From Cupriavidus necator (lineage in GTDB: Bacteria > Pseudomonadota > Gammaproteobacteria > Burkholderiales > Burkholderiaceae), in the NCBI GenBank assembly GCA_022041995.1, contig CP074381.1:310001-374000 (forward strand): a DNA stretch of 64,000 nt. The letters run 5' to 3'. Every line of letters starts with the position of its first letter. Position 1 is the first letter of the stretch. A program made the position numbers and the translations under genes. The notes beneath the pieces were generated by a model that saw only the letters and a program-made list of their open reading frames with translations, did no database searches and was not told the DNA's origin. Shown one piece after another: positions 26,838-38,952 of this stretch.

Positions 26838-27638
26838 TCAGGCTGCGCTGCTGCCGTTGGCGCCGTGGCTGCCGCCGCCGTTGTTGTTGCCCCCGTTCTT
26901 GCCATTGTCAGCGCCGTTGCCCGCGTTCTTGGCCGGCTTTGCCTTGGCCGCCTTTTTGGCCGGCGCCTTCTTTGCCGGCGCCTTCTTGGCGGCAGGCTTG
27001 CCCGTGCCGGCGGAGGCGGCCTTGCCAGGCGCGCCCGTCTGCGGCTTTGCAGCAGCCGCTTGCGCTGCGGCTTCGGCGCCGGCCGCGGCGCCGAAGCCGC
27101 CCATGCCGAACGGGGCGATGCTGGCCGCGGCGGCGCTGCTGGCGATCTGGCTGAACTGCTGTTGCAGCAGGTCCCACCACAGCGCGGCGTTGGGCGGCAA
27201 GGCGGAGTCGGTGTCGCTCGCCGCAGCTTGCGGGCGCTCGGCGGCAGGCGGCTCCGGTTGCGCACCGCTGCCGGCATCCGCGCCGGCGGCGCGCTCCGGC
27301 GCCGCGGCACTGGGCGTGTTGGCCGCGCGCGCGACGTTTTCCATCGCGGACTGCATGGCCTCGGGCGACAGCGCGTTGCCGAAGGTCTGCAGCGCCACCA
27401 GCGTGGCGCGCTGCACTTCCAGGCCCTGGATGGTGGTGCGCAGCAGGTTGGTGTTCAGTTGCAGCCAGCTCTCCACGGCCTTCAGGTCGGCAATGCGCTT
27501 GTCGAGGTCGTCGAGGTCCATCGGCGGCGTCATTGCCTGCAGGCCGGGCATCATGCCGGCGGGCATGCCGCTGCCGCTGCCCCACAGCCGGCGCATGAAA
27601 TCGAAGCCGTTGGTGAAATCGGGAATCTGTCCGAACAT
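26838..27638 (-). CDS. phaM: PHB granule-associated protein PhaM
   Basis: PhaM of Ralstonia eutropha is known to activate the PHB synthase PhaC1 and to tie granules to the nucleoid. The 266-residue product matches that design. The N-terminal half begins [20 protein letters not shown] and contains the helical block [20 protein letters not shown] and [18 protein letters not shown]. An Ala/Pro-rich linker follows, then a basic tail of AKKAP-type repeats ([20 protein letters not shown]), the known DNA-binding type. The last residues are Gly/Asn-rich. It is flanked by an enoyl-CoA hydratase relative and a patatin-like lipase on the same strand. Confidence 0.93.
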   Translation of the reverse strand: MFGQIPDFTNGFDFMRRLWGSGSGMPAGMMPGLQAMTPPMDLDDLDKRIADLKAVESWLQLNTNLLRTTIQGLEVQRATLVALQTFGNALSPEAMQSAMENVARAANTPSAAAPERAAGADAGSGAQPEPPAAERPQAAASDTDSALPPNAALWWDLLQQQFSQIASSAAAASIAPFGMGGFGAAAGAEAAAQAAAAKPQTGAPGKAASAGTGKPAAKKAPAKKAPAKKAAKAKPAKNAGNGADNGKNGGNNNGGGSHGANGSSAA

Positions 27639-27712
27639 GGTCGAGCACTCCGTGTGCGGCGCAGCCCCGGGATTGGCCAGGAGGGCCCGTCGGGCCGGTG
27701 GCTGCGTCGTCG

Positions 27713-28545
<833 letters not shown>

Positions 28546-28600
28546 TGGGGGCCTGAGAGGTACGGGGTTAGCGGCGCGCCGCATGCATCGTCAATTTGCC

Positions 28601-28623
28601 AACCGATCGGTCGGTTAATTATA
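28601..28623 (-). promoter_or_regulatory. Candidate promoter -10 with TetR-like operator upstream of the enoyl-CoA hydratase gene
   Basis: An inverted repeat AACCGA-N4-TCGGTT (28601-28616) resembles TetR-family operators of fatty-acid and CoA-ester genes. On the minus strand a perfect TATAAT (28618-28623) lies directly before it, so a bound repressor would cover the start point. No clear -35 is seen, and no TetR gene is in the window. Confidence 0.6.
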
Positions 28624-28665
28624 TGCACATCCGGCTCGCCGCCGCACCCCGCGGCCCAGCGTGCG

Positions 28666-29646
28666 TCAGGCCGCTGCCACCAGCTGGTCGATCGCGCCGA
28701 ATACCGAATGGCCCTGCGCGTCGAACATCTCGATCTTGACCGCGTCGCCGAACTTCATGAACTCGGTCACGGGCTTGCCTTCATCGATGGTTTCCAGCAT
28801 GCGCTTCTCGGCGATGCAGCAGTAGCCCTTCTTGCGGTCGACGTTGGAGATCGTGCCCGAGCCCACGATGCTGCCGGCGCGCACGTTGCGGGTCTTGCAG
28901 ATATGGGCGATCAGCTGGCCGAAGTCGAACACCATGTCGGTGCCGCAGTCGGGCTGGCCCACCTTCTTGCTGTTCCAGTGCACGGTCATCGGCAGGTGCA
29001 CCTTGCGCTCGCGCCAGGCCTCGCCGAGTTCGTCGGGGGTCACCGCCACCGGCGAGAATGCCGTGGCCGGCTTGCTCTGGAAGAAGCCGAAGCCCTTGCC
29101 CAGCTCGGCCGGGATCAGGTTGCGCAGCGAGACATCGTTGGCCAGCATCACCAGGCGGATGGCTTCGCCGGCCTGCTCGGGCGTGGCGCCCATTCTCACG
29201 TCGCCGGTGATCACGGCCACCTCGGCCTCGAAGTCGATGCCAAACGCCTCGCTGGCGCAGACGATATCGTCCTGCGGACCGACGAAGTCGTCCGAGCCGC
29301 CCTGGTACATCAGCGGGTCGGTCCAGAACTCGGGCGGCATCTCGGCGCCGCGCGCCTTGCGCACCAGCTCGACGTGGTTGACATAGGCCGAGCCGTCGGC
29401 CCATTGGTAGGCGCGCGGCAGTGGCGCCATGCAGTCCCTGGGGGCGAACGGGAAGGGATGGCGCGCGCGGCCGGCGTTGAGCGCGTCGTACAGGTCCTGC
29501 AGCTGCGGCGCGTAGAACGGCCAGTCATCCAGCACGGTCTGCAGCTTGCCGGCGATGTCGGTGGCGTAGTGGGCAGTCTTCAGGTCGCGCGACACGACCA
29601 CCAGCTGGCCGTCGCGCGAACCGTCCTTCAGGGTTGCGAGTTTCAT
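28666..29646 (-). CDS. Fumarylacetoacetate hydrolase family protein
   Basis: The 326-residue cytoplasmic protein starts MKLATLKDGSRDGQLVVVSR. It carries the FAH metal site and fold motifs: GIDFEAEVAVITGDV (acidic metal ligands), LANDVSLRNLIPAELGKGFG, FFQSKPATAFSPVAV and VGSGTISNVDRKKG. FAH enzymes cleave carbon-carbon bonds of acyl-pyruvates in aromatic breakdown. The length and the FFQSKPATAFSPV block are closest to fumarylacetoacetases of the homogentisate path, but no homogentisate genes are next to it. It precedes, in transcription, the operator at 28601 and lies downstream of the Bug-protein gene by about 80 bases. Confidence 0.88.
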   Translation of the reverse strand: MKLATLKDGSRDGQLVVVSRDLKTAHYATDIAGKLQTVLDDWPFYAPQLQDLYDALNAGRARHPFPFAPRDCMAPLPRAYQWADGSAYVNHVELVRKARGAEMPPEFWTDPLMYQGGSDDFVGPQDDIVCASEAFGIDFEAEVAVITGDVRMGATPEQAGEAIRLVMLANDVSLRNLIPAELGKGFGFFQSKPATAFSPVAVTPDELGEAWRERKVHLPMTVHWNSKKVGQPDCGTDMVFDFGQLIAHICKTRNVRAGSIVGSGTISNVDRKKGYCCIAEKRMLETIDEGKPVTEFMKFGDAVKIEMFDAQGHSVFGAIDQLVAAA

Positions 29647-29728
29647 GGATGCGATGGGGTAGGGATCAGGGGCGCCTGCATCGCAGGCGCGGTGGCCGCT
29701 AGTCTACCGTGGCCCGCCCGCGCGCCAG

Positions 29729-30727
29729 TCAGTCGACGGTGATGCCCTTGGCCTTGATCAGCTTGCCCCAGCGCTCGCCCTCGGCGCGCGCGTAGCTGGC
29801 GAATTCCTCGGGCGTGCTGTAGACCGCCTCCACGCCCACGCCTTCCAGCTTCTTCTGCACCTCGGGCGTCTTCAGCGCCTTGACCAGCTCGGCGTTCAGG
29901 CGCGTGACCACGGCCTTGGGCGTGCCGGCCGGCGCCACCATGCCCTGCCAGGCGTAAGCCTCGAAGCCCGCCACGCCACCCTCGGCCACGGTCGGCACGC
30001 TGGGCAGCACGGTAAGGCGCCTGGGCGTGGCCACGCCGAGCGCGCGCAGCTTGCCGGCCTGCACATTCTGCTGGCCCGAGGCCAGGTCTAGGAACATCAG
30101 GTCGACCTGGCCCGCGAGCAGGTCCTGCACCGCGGGCGCCGCGCCCTTGTAGGGCACGTGCGTCATCTTGACCCGGGTCTGGTCCATGAACAGCTCCATT
30201 GCCAGGTGGTGCGGGCTGCCCGCGCCCGGCGAGGCGAAATTGACCTTGCCCGGGTTCTTCCGCGCGTAGTCGATCACTTCCTTGAGCGTACGCGCCGGGA
30301 AGTTGGGGGTGGCCACCAGCACCAGCGGGAAGCGCGCAAGCTGGCCGATGTAAACGAAGTCCTTGTCCGGGTTGTACGGCAGCTTCTTGTACAGCGACGG
30401 ATTGGCGGCCAGCGTGGCGGTGTCGGCGGTCAGCACGGTGTAGCCGTCGGGCTTGGCATGCGCCACGGCATCGGCGCCGACGATGGTGGCCGCGCCCGGG
30501 CGGTTGTCGATCACTACCTGCCTGCCCAGTCCCGGGGTGATGGCCTGCGCCACAGTGCGCGCCACCACGTCAGTGCCGCCGCCGGCGGGATAGGGCACAA
30601 CCCAGCGGATCGGCTGCGACGGCCAGTCGTCGGCGCGTGCGGGGGCGCTGGCGGTGAACAGGGCGGCAAACAGGGTACCGGCCGTCAATGCGGCGAGGGC
30701 GGGGCGAAAGTAGCCAGGGGGGCGCAT
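29729..30727 (-). CDS. Bug-family tripartite tricarboxylate transporter substrate-binding protein
   Basis: The 332-residue periplasmic protein has a signal peptide (about 1-32, ending ASAPARADDW) followed by the Bug signature WPSQPIRWVVPYPAGGGTDV. Further family blocks are VIDNRPGAATIVGADAVA and GVATPRRLTVLPSVPTVAEGG. Bug proteins bind small carboxylates, and many are orphans without membrane subunits, as here. Together with the FAH gene downstream and the divergent IclR regulator it looks like a small catabolic module for an aromatic or organic acid. The ligand is unknown. Confidence 0.9.
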   Translation of the reverse strand: MRPPGYFRPALAALTAGTLFAALFTASAPARADDWPSQPIRWVVPYPAGGGTDVVARTVAQAITPGLGRQVVIDNRPGAATIVGADAVAHAKPDGYTVLTADTATLAANPSLYKKLPYNPDKDFVYIGQLARFPLVLVATPNFPARTLKEVIDYARKNPGKVNFASPGAGSPHHLAMELFMDQTRVKMTHVPYKGAAPAVQDLLAGQVDLMFLDLASGQQNVQAGKLRALGVATPRRLTVLPSVPTVAEGGVAGFEAYAWQGMVAPAGTPKAVVTRLNAELVKALKTPEVQKKLEGVGVEAVYSTPEEFASYARAEGERWGKLIKAKGITVD

Positions 30728-30833
30728 CGGTTGTCTCCGTGTTAAAAAGGGGCCCGGTTCGGGCGGGCTTGCATGAGAGGCATGCCGCCGGCCAGGTCTG
30801 TTGCGAAGAAAGTCTACCGATGGCTTAAAAATT

Positions 30834-30864
30834 GGTAAATCGATTTCGCTATAGTAAATTTACC
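30834..30864. promoter_or_regulatory. AT-rich inverted repeat between Bug and IclR genes
   Basis: GGTAAAT (30834-30840) and ATTTACC (30858-30864) form inverted arms, and the right arm overlaps a 10-base palindrome GTAAATTTAC. It lies in a low-GC divergent spacer 43 bases before the IclR start. It is a good candidate IclR operator for self- and target control. Confidence 0.6.
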
Positions 30865-30906
30865 TACGAATTTCCCCCGCCCCGGGTATAGCCAACCATC
30901 CGCCGC

Positions 30907-31740
30907 ATGTCAGAGATCGAAGAAGAAGACGCCAAACTGCGTTCCGGCATCCAGTCCATCGAGGTGGGCTTCAGGCTGCTGCAGGCGCTGGCGGCATCGC
31001 CGCGCGCGATGATGCTGCGCGACCTGGCCGCCGCCGCTGACATGAACCCGGCCAAGGCCCATCGCTACCTGGTCAGCTTCATGCGGCTGGGCGCGGTGGC
31101 GCAGGATCCCGTCAGCGGGCGCTATGACCTGGGCCCGTTCACGCTGCAGCTGGGCCTGGCCGGGCTGAACCGCCTCGATCCGGTCAAGAAGGCGCGCCCG
31201 ATCCTGTCGCGGCTGCGTGATGAACTGGACCTGACCGCCGGCATTGCCGTGTGGGGCAATCACGGTCCCACCGTGGTGCACTGGGAGGAATCCAGCCATC
31301 CCGTCACCGTCAGCCTGCGCCTGGGCGATGTGATGCCGATGCTGAACTCCGCCACCGGCCGGCTCTACGGCGCCTATCTGCCGCGCAAGCAGACCCTGCC
31401 GCTGATCGAGCGCGAGCTGGGCGCCCGCGGCCATGACGGCGTGCCCGACATGCCGCGCTCGCTGGCCGAATACGACGCGATCTGCGCCGAGGTGCGCGCG
31501 CATGGCGCGGCGCGCACGCTCGGCGGCGTGCTGCCGGGCATCAATGCATTCTCGATGCCGGTGTTCAACGCCAACGGCCACCTGGCCATGGGGCTGATCG
31601 TACTGGGCGCGCAAAGCATATTCGATGCAGAATGGGGCGGTACGATGGATCGTCGCATCCGCGACATCGCCCAACAGCTCTCATCGGAACTTGGCTACCT
31701 TGGTGCAGCCACCGCGGCCGGAGAAACCGGCCAATCCTAG
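30907..31740 (+). CDS. IclR-family transcriptional regulator
   Basis: The 277-residue protein has an N-terminal winged helix-turn-helix (about 15-75: IQSIEVGFRLLQALAASPRA, then LRDLAAAADMNPAKAHRYLVS). The C-terminal IclR effector domain follows (TAGIAVWGNHGPTVVHWEES, then LGGVLPGINAFSMPVFNANG). IclR proteins usually control nearby catabolic genes in response to a small organic acid. It is divergent from the Bug-protein and FAH genes, which are its likely targets. The start MSEIEEEDAKLRSG is the first ATG. Its end overlaps the proposed start of the DUF3108 gene. Confidence 0.92.
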   Translation: MSEIEEEDAKLRSGIQSIEVGFRLLQALAASPRAMMLRDLAAAADMNPAKAHRYLVSFMRLGAVAQDPVSGRYDLGPFTLQLGLAGLNRLDPVKKARPILSRLRDELDLTAGIAVWGNHGPTVVHWEESSHPVTVSLRLGDVMPMLNSATGRLYGAYLPRKQTLPLIERELGARGHDGVPDMPRSLAEYDAICAEVRAHGAARTLGGVLPGINAFSMPVFNANGHLAMGLIVLGAQSIFDAEWGGTMDRRIRDIAQQLSSELGYLGAATAAGETGQS

Positions 31741-32794
31741 TCTCCACGCCCGGCCCGGCGCGGATCCCCGCGTCTGGCGCCGGCGGCGCTGGATCATCGT
31801 GATCGCCCTAGTGCTGCTGGTCCACGTGCTGGCTGTGGTGGGCTTTGTGCGCATGCCGGGGCCGCTGATCCCGGTGGATGTCAGCAGCACGCCCACGCTC
31901 GAAGCGGTGCTGCTGCCGCCGCCCAGGCCGCCAGCCCCGCCCACGTCGCGGCCAGTGCCGCGCCCGCGCCCGCAGCCCCGGCCGGCCGCGCCGGCCCCGG
32001 AACCCGCGCCGCAGGAAGCACCCGCTCCTCCGCTCGCCACCAGCCCGCAGGGCGCGACCGAGATGGCTTCGGGCACCGGCGGCGAAGGCAGCGCGGCCAA
32101 GCCTGCAGCCCCAGCCGCCGCGCCATCCGGCGGTCCGCAGGGCGGCGTCGATGGCGTGCGCTACGACCCACCGCCGTCGGCGACGATGCACTACGCCAGC
32201 TTCGTCAACGGCGTGCAGAACCCCGACGGCCTGATCCGCTGGGAGCAGGACGGCAGCCGCTACCGGCTGGCGGTCGAAACCCGCGTGTTGTGGTTCCGCT
32301 TTGCCTTCCAGAGCGGCGGCGCGATGGCCGCGCAGGGACTGTCGCCGGAACGCTACGAAGAACGCCGCCGCAACAAGACCGAGACCTCGCGTTTCGATGC
32401 CGCGGCCGGCACCGCGTTGCTTGCCTCGGGCACGCAGGCGCCGTTCCCGCCCGGCGCGCAGGACCGCTTCAGCGTATTCCTGCAGCTGGTGGGGCTGTTG
32501 CGCGGCAATCCCCAGCGATATGCCACCCCGGGAGTGACGGAAGCGTTCCTTGTGGCCGACACGCGGGATGTGGAACCCATGCAAGTGCAGTATGTTGGAG
32601 AGGACGAGATCGACACCGGCCGCGGCGTGATACGCGCAAAGCACTTTGTGCGGCTGCAGCGCCGTGCCAATGACCGGCGCCGCGTCGAGCTGTGGCTGGC
32701 GCAGTCGCTGGGCTGGATGCCGGTGCGCCTGCGCCAGACCGAGCCCGACGGCACCCAGATCGACCTGGTGTACCGCGGCAAGGAAGGGCAGTAG
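31703..32794 (+). CDS. DUF3108 domain protein with TonB-like N-terminus
   Basis: No ATG fits the start. A GTG at 31703 overlapping the IclR gene by 38 bases gives 363 residues, and a TTG at 31691 is also possible. The protein has a short basic cytoplasmic start, one membrane segment (RWIIVIALVLLVHVLAVVGF), a long Pro/Ala-rich stretch and a C-terminal DUF3108 domain (DGVRYDPPPSATMHYASFVN onwards). This layout resembles TonB-type proteins that span the periplasm, while DUF3108 itself has no proven function. An unrecognised upstream frame error cannot be excluded. An ATG at 31625 would overlap the regulator by 116 bases and is less likely. Confidence 0.78.
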   Translation: MQPPRPEKPANPSLHARPGADPRVWRRRRWIIVIALVLLVHVLAVVGFVRMPGPLIPVDVSSTPTLEAVLLPPPRPPAPPTSRPVPRPRPQPRPAAPAPEPAPQEAPAPPLATSPQGATEMASGTGGEGSAAKPAAPAAAPSGGPQGGVDGVRYDPPPSATMHYASFVNGVQNPDGLIRWEQDGSRYRLAVETRVLWFRFAFQSGGAMAAQGLSPERYEERRRNKTETSRFDAAAGTALLASGTQAPFPPGAQDRFSVFLQLVGLLRGNPQRYATPGVTEAFLVADTRDVEPMQVQYVGEDEIDTGRGVIRAKHFVRLQRRANDRRRVELWLAQSLGWMPVRLRQTEPDGTQIDLVYRGKEGQ

Positions 32795-32845
32795 GACCGC
32801 GGCGCGCGCCTCCCGACGCATTGCCTGACCAAAAGGAGCCCAGCC

Positions 32846-33828
32846 ATGACCGTTGCCACGCCATCCGCCGAAACCCACCGCATCCACGCCGAAGGCGCAG
32901 ACCTGCACGTGCGCGTGGATGGGGCGGACGGGCCTTGGGTGATCCTGGCCCACGCCCTGGCTGCCGACCACACGCTGTGGGACGCCACCGCGCAGCACCT
33001 GGCGGGGCGCTATCGCGTGGTGCGCCCTGACCTGCGCGGCCACGGCGCCAGCGACGCCCCGCTCGGCCCCTACACCATGACGCGGCTGGCCGATGACGTG
33101 GTCGCGGTGATGGACGCGCTGCAGATCCCCAGGCGCATTTCTGCGGGATTTCCGTGGGCGGCATGGTCGGGCAGACCATGGGGCTGCGCCATCCCGAGCG
33201 GCTGTTGTCGCTGGCGCTGGTGGCCACCAACAGCCAGACCCCGATGGAGGCGCACCCGATGTGGCACAACCGCATCGGCCAGGCCGAGGCCCATGGCATG
33301 GCCGGCATGGCCGATGCCACCCTCGGGCGCTGGCTGATGCCGGCCTTCCATGAGGCGCATCGCGACCAGGTGTCGCGCATTCGCGACAGGCTGGTGGCCA
33401 CGCCGGTACGTGGATACGTGGGTGTGGCCGAGGCGATCATGGCTTTTGACCTTGCCGGCGCGCTTTCCCGCATTCATTGTCCTACGCTGGTAGTAGCGGG
33501 CGAGCAGGACCAGGGCGCAACCGTGGCGATGGCACAGAGCATTGCTGCGGCCATCCCCGGTGCCAGGCTCGAGGTAGTGCCGCAAGCGGCGCACCTGGTG
33601 CACGTGGAGCAGCCCGAGCGCTTCCACGCCGCGCTGGACGCCTTTCTTGGGAATGCCGCATGCGGGGGCAGTGCGACGTTCCGTGACAAGCAACACACTG
33701 ATGTGGAAGGCTCAAGAAACTTGTTGCATTGGCCGATGCCCAATCCATGTAAGGCAGAAAATCGTGGCAACGAGGTGACCCGCACCAATAACTTGATTTC
33801 CCACCGGTCACCCCAAGTTTGGAGGTAA
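32846..33828 (+). pseudogene. Alpha/beta hydrolase (3-oxoadipate enol-lactonase-like), frame broken
   Basis: Reading from the ATG at 32846 gives a normal start: DGPWVILAHALAADHTLWDA, the oxyanion and substrate region, then VVRPDLRGHGASDAPLGPYT. The frame is lost after DALQIP. The next frame continues at once with QAHFCGISVGGMVGQTMGLR (nucleophile elbow GISVGG) and later PTLVVAGEQDQGATVAMAQ and AAHLVHVEQPERFHAALDAF. One extra C in the run at 33127-33130 rejoins them. The tail after residue DAFLG is AT-rich and unlike the family. One extra G near 33661-33666 would instead end the protein neatly at 33686 (about 280 residues). The substrate is unknown. Confidence 0.85.
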
Positions 33829-33912
33829 AGCCGCGGCGCCCCCCTCAAGGCATCAACTGAGGCAAGAACCACAAGGGCATGCCGCCCATCCATGACGCCC
33901 AGGAGGTGTGCC

Positions 33913-34170
33913 ATGCAAATGATCTACAACAGCGACAACTACTGCATCGTGGAATTTGGTGCGGATGTCGATCAGGCGCCGCTTGAGTTCGGTGGCTATG
34001 AAATCGTCGACAAGAACCTGAAGCGTGAAATCTTCCTCGGCGGCCACCTGGCCGAGAGCTTCCGCGCCGACGTCAAACGCCTGATTGAAAGCGAGCCATC
34101 CGTGGAGGAAGTCGACGATTTTCTCGGCAAGTTCGACAATGTGATGACGCACCCGCTGGTGATGCACTGA
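33913..34170 (+). CDS. DUF3567 family protein
   Basis: The 85-residue protein begins MQMIYNSDNYCIVEFGADVD and continues EFGGYEIVDKNLKREIFLGG, ending in FDNVMTHPLVMH. This matches DUF3567, a short conserved family of Burkholderiales without known function. A strong AGGAGGTG ribosome site lies 5 bases before the ATG at 33913, which decides the start over an in-frame ATG at 33892. A terminator follows 21 bases after the stop, so it is a single-gene unit and probably well expressed. Confidence 0.9.
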   Translation: MQMIYNSDNYCIVEFGADVDQAPLEFGGYEIVDKNLKREIFLGGHLAESFRADVKRLIESEPSVEEVDDFLGKFDNVMTHPLVMH

Positions 34171-34191
34171 GCGGCTTTGCCTGAAACGATC

Positions 34192-34215
34192 ACGCCCGCT
34201 TCGGCGGGCGTTTTT
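34192..34215. terminator. Terminator after the DUF3567 gene
   Basis: A 7-bp stem (CGCCCGC with GCGGGCG), TTCG tetraloop and T-run. It lies between the DUF3567 gene and the convergent rhodanese gene and terminates mainly plus-strand transcripts. Confidence 0.9.
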
Positions 34216-34242
34216 GTTGATGGCGGGCGCTGCGCGCCGCGC

Positions 34243-34635
34243 TCAGTACTGTTCCCACGGCAGCCCGTCATGGCGCCAGCCGTTGACCGTGTTGCGGTGG
34301 CGCTGCGCATCGAGGTCGCCCTCGAAGCCATGCAGCACGAACTGGACGTTGGAGAAGCCCGCGCCCTCCAGTGCCCGCGCCGCCGCCGCCGAGCGGTTGC
34401 CGCTGCGGCAGATCAGCAGCACCGGGCGCGCCGACGCCTGGCCCGCCAGTTTCTTCACCATCTGCACGAAATGCGGATTGACCTCCCAGTCCGGGCCATC
34501 GTTCCAGGGTACGTTGTGCGCGCCCTTGGGATGGCCGACGAACAGGTATTCCATCTCGCTGCGGCAGTCGATAAAGAGCGTCTCGGGCGATTGTGCCAGC
34601 AGGTCCTGGGCGTCGGCGGGGGAGAGATGTTGCAT
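34243..34635 (-). CDS. Rhodanese-like domain protein
   Basis: The 130-residue single-domain protein contains [20 protein letters not shown] (start of the rhodanese fold) and the active-site loop [17 protein letters not shown], with the catalytic Cys in CRSGNRS. Such proteins transfer sulfane sulfur or act in sulfur relay and detoxification; the acceptor is unknown. I chose the ATG at 34635 ([15 protein letters not shown]) because it fits the domain edge. It is divergent from metH with about 230 bases between. Confidence 0.92.
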   Translation of the reverse strand: MQHLSPADAQDLLAQSPETLFIDCRSEMEYLFVGHPKGAHNVPWNDGPDWEVNPHFVQMVKKLAGQASARPVLLICRSGNRSAAAARALEGAGFSNVQFVLHGFEGDLDAQRHRNTVNGWRHDGLPWEQY

Positions 34636-34762
34636 GTCGGCAAGGAAGGGGGCAGCGCGAGGCGCCCCTGGGCGGTGACGGTTACGTCTCTCAGTGTAGG
34701 CGCCACCGGGCCGCACAGGCAACCGCGGGCCACCGCGGGCAGCCGCAAGGCCTTGATACACC

Positions 34763-34771
34763 TGATAAAAT
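34763..34771 (+). promoter_or_regulatory. Extended -10 promoter of metH
   Basis: The sequence TGATAAAAT is an extended -10 (TGn then TAAAAT). It sits in a 13-base block, CACCTGATAAAAT, that recurs exactly upstream of argS. It would give a leader of about 85 bases. No riboswitch fold for S-adenosylhomocysteine or cobalamin was recognised in that leader. Confidence 0.55.
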
Positions 34772-34863
34772 CGTCTCCCTTTGGCCAGCATCGGCCACAG
34801 CAGCGGCCCGGCGTCGATCCAGTCATGGATTCGCCACAGGCCCGCCTTTCCAGAGTCCCCGCC

Positions 34864-35925
34864 ATGAGTGCCCCTGAATCCCCCGCGGCCGCGCCGCGCC
34901 CCTACACCCGGGCAGCCGTCCTGCCCCGGCTGCTGCAAGAACGCATCCTGATCCTGGATGGCGCCATGGGCACCATGATCCAGCGCTACAAGCTGACCGA
35001 GGCGGACTACCGCGGCGCGCGCTTCGCGGAACACAAGGTAGACGTCAAGGGCAACAATGAGCTGCTGCTGCTGACGCGCCCGCAGGTCATCAGCGAGATC
35101 CATGAGCAGTACCTGGCCGCCGGCGCCGACCTGATCGAGACCAATACCTTCGGCGCCACGGGCGTGGCGCAGGAAGACTACAAGATGGCGGACCTGGCGT
35201 ACGAGATGAACGTCGAGGCCGCGCGCCTGGCCCGTGCCGCCTGCGACAAGTACAGCACGCCGGAGAAGCCGCGCTTTGTCGCCGGCGCCTTCGGCCCGAC
35301 GCCCAAGACCGCCAGCATCTCGCCCGATGTGAACGACCCGGGCGCGCGCAACGTGACCTTCGAAGAGCTGCGCGATTCCTACTACGAACAGGGCAAGGGC
35401 CTGCTGGAAGGCGGCGCCGACGTGTTCCTGGTCGAGACCATCTTCGACACGCTCAATGCCAAGGCGGCGCTGTTCGCCATCGACCAGCTGTTCGAGGACA
35501 CCGGCGAACGCCTGCCGGTGATGATCTCCGGCACGGTGACCGATGCCTCGGGCCGGATCTTGTCGGGCCAGACCGTGGAGGCGTTCTGGAACAGCCTGCG
35601 CCACGCCCGGCCGATCACCTTCGGGCTGAACTGCGCGCTGGGCGCAACCCTGATGCGCCCCTATATCGCCGAGCTGGCCAAGGTCTGCGATGCCGCGGTG
35701 TCGTGCTACCCCAACGCGGGTTTGCCGAACCCGATGAGCGACACGGGCTTCGACGAAACGCCCGAGGTCACGTCGTCGCTGGTGGAAGAGTTCGCCGCCT
35801 CCGGGCTGGTGAACCTGGTGGGCGGCTGCTGCGGCACCACCCCCGAGCATATCGCCGCCATCGCCGAGCGCGTGGCCGACAATAAACCCCGCACCTGGCC
35901 CGGCCAGTACCGCGACGCCGCCTGA
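34864..35925 (+). CDS. metH: Methionine synthase, homocysteine-binding half
   Basis: This is the N-terminal module of cobalamin-dependent methionine synthase as a separate gene. The 353-residue protein is a homocysteine methyltransferase barrel: [34 protein letters not shown] and FGLNCALG, with zinc-binding Cys residues completed by [16 protein letters not shown]. The ATG at 34864 gives [10 protein letters not shown]; one at 34825 is also in frame. The other modules (folate, B12, activation) lie in the next gene, 16 bases downstream. Split MetH occurs in several betaproteobacteria. Confidence 0.93.
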   Translation: MSAPESPAAAPRPYTRAAVLPRLLQERILILDGAMGTMIQRYKLTEADYRGARFAEHKVDVKGNNELLLLTRPQVISEIHEQYLAAGADLIETNTFGATGVAQEDYKMADLAYEMNVEAARLARAACDKYSTPEKPRFVAGAFGPTPKTASISPDVNDPGARNVTFEELRDSYYEQGKGLLEGGADVFLVETIFDTLNAKAALFAIDQLFEDTGERLPVMISGTVTDASGRILSGQTVEAFWNSLRHARPITFGLNCALGATLMRPYIAELAKVCDAAVSCYPNAGLPNPMSDTGFDETPEVTSSLVEEFAASGLVNLVGGCCGTTPEHIAAIAERVADNKPRTWPGQYRDAA

Positions 35926-35941
35926 GCCGGAGCCTGACAAC

Positions 35942-38689
<2,748 letters not shown>

Positions 38690-38952
38690 CCGGGTGCGAC
38701 GGCAGGGCGGCAGGGGCGGCGGCATCGCCCCGCCGCCAGCCCATTGATGCAACAGGGAAAACCGCTGCAGGCGGCCTGCAAGGCCGTGCCGGGGCGACGT
38801 GCCAGACGCCTCACATCTCCTTACAGAGCCTTTCAACTCCTCACAGACCGGGGCAGTCCGGCTCCCTAGACTGAGGGCTCGATACACGCAATCACCAGCG
38901 TGATCACCGCGGCGAATGTTTCGCCGCGGGGCATCCTGAAAGGAGTCTGTCC
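38690..38952. other. Spacer between metH and the Ala-rich protein gene
   Basis: The 263-base spacer holds a GC-rich hairpin near 38708-38740 without a T-run, a region lower in GC at about 38800-38850, and a clear 5'-leader hairpin (listed separately). The promoter of the downstream gene should lie here, but no strong -35/-10 pair stands out. Confidence 0.5.
38907..38929 (+). promoter_or_regulatory. 5'-leader hairpin before the Ala-rich repeat protein
   Basis: A perfect 10-bp stem (CCGCGGCGAA with TTCGCCGCGG) with a TGT loop. It ends 10 bases before the AAGGAGT ribosome site of the gene at 38953. It may protect the mRNA 5' end or tune translation. Confidence 0.6.

Noticed and set aside
34680..34863. 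Possible S-adenosylhomocysteine or cobalamin riboswitch before metH
   Set aside because: Such switches occur before metH in some bacteria, but I could not find the conserved core of either in this leader.
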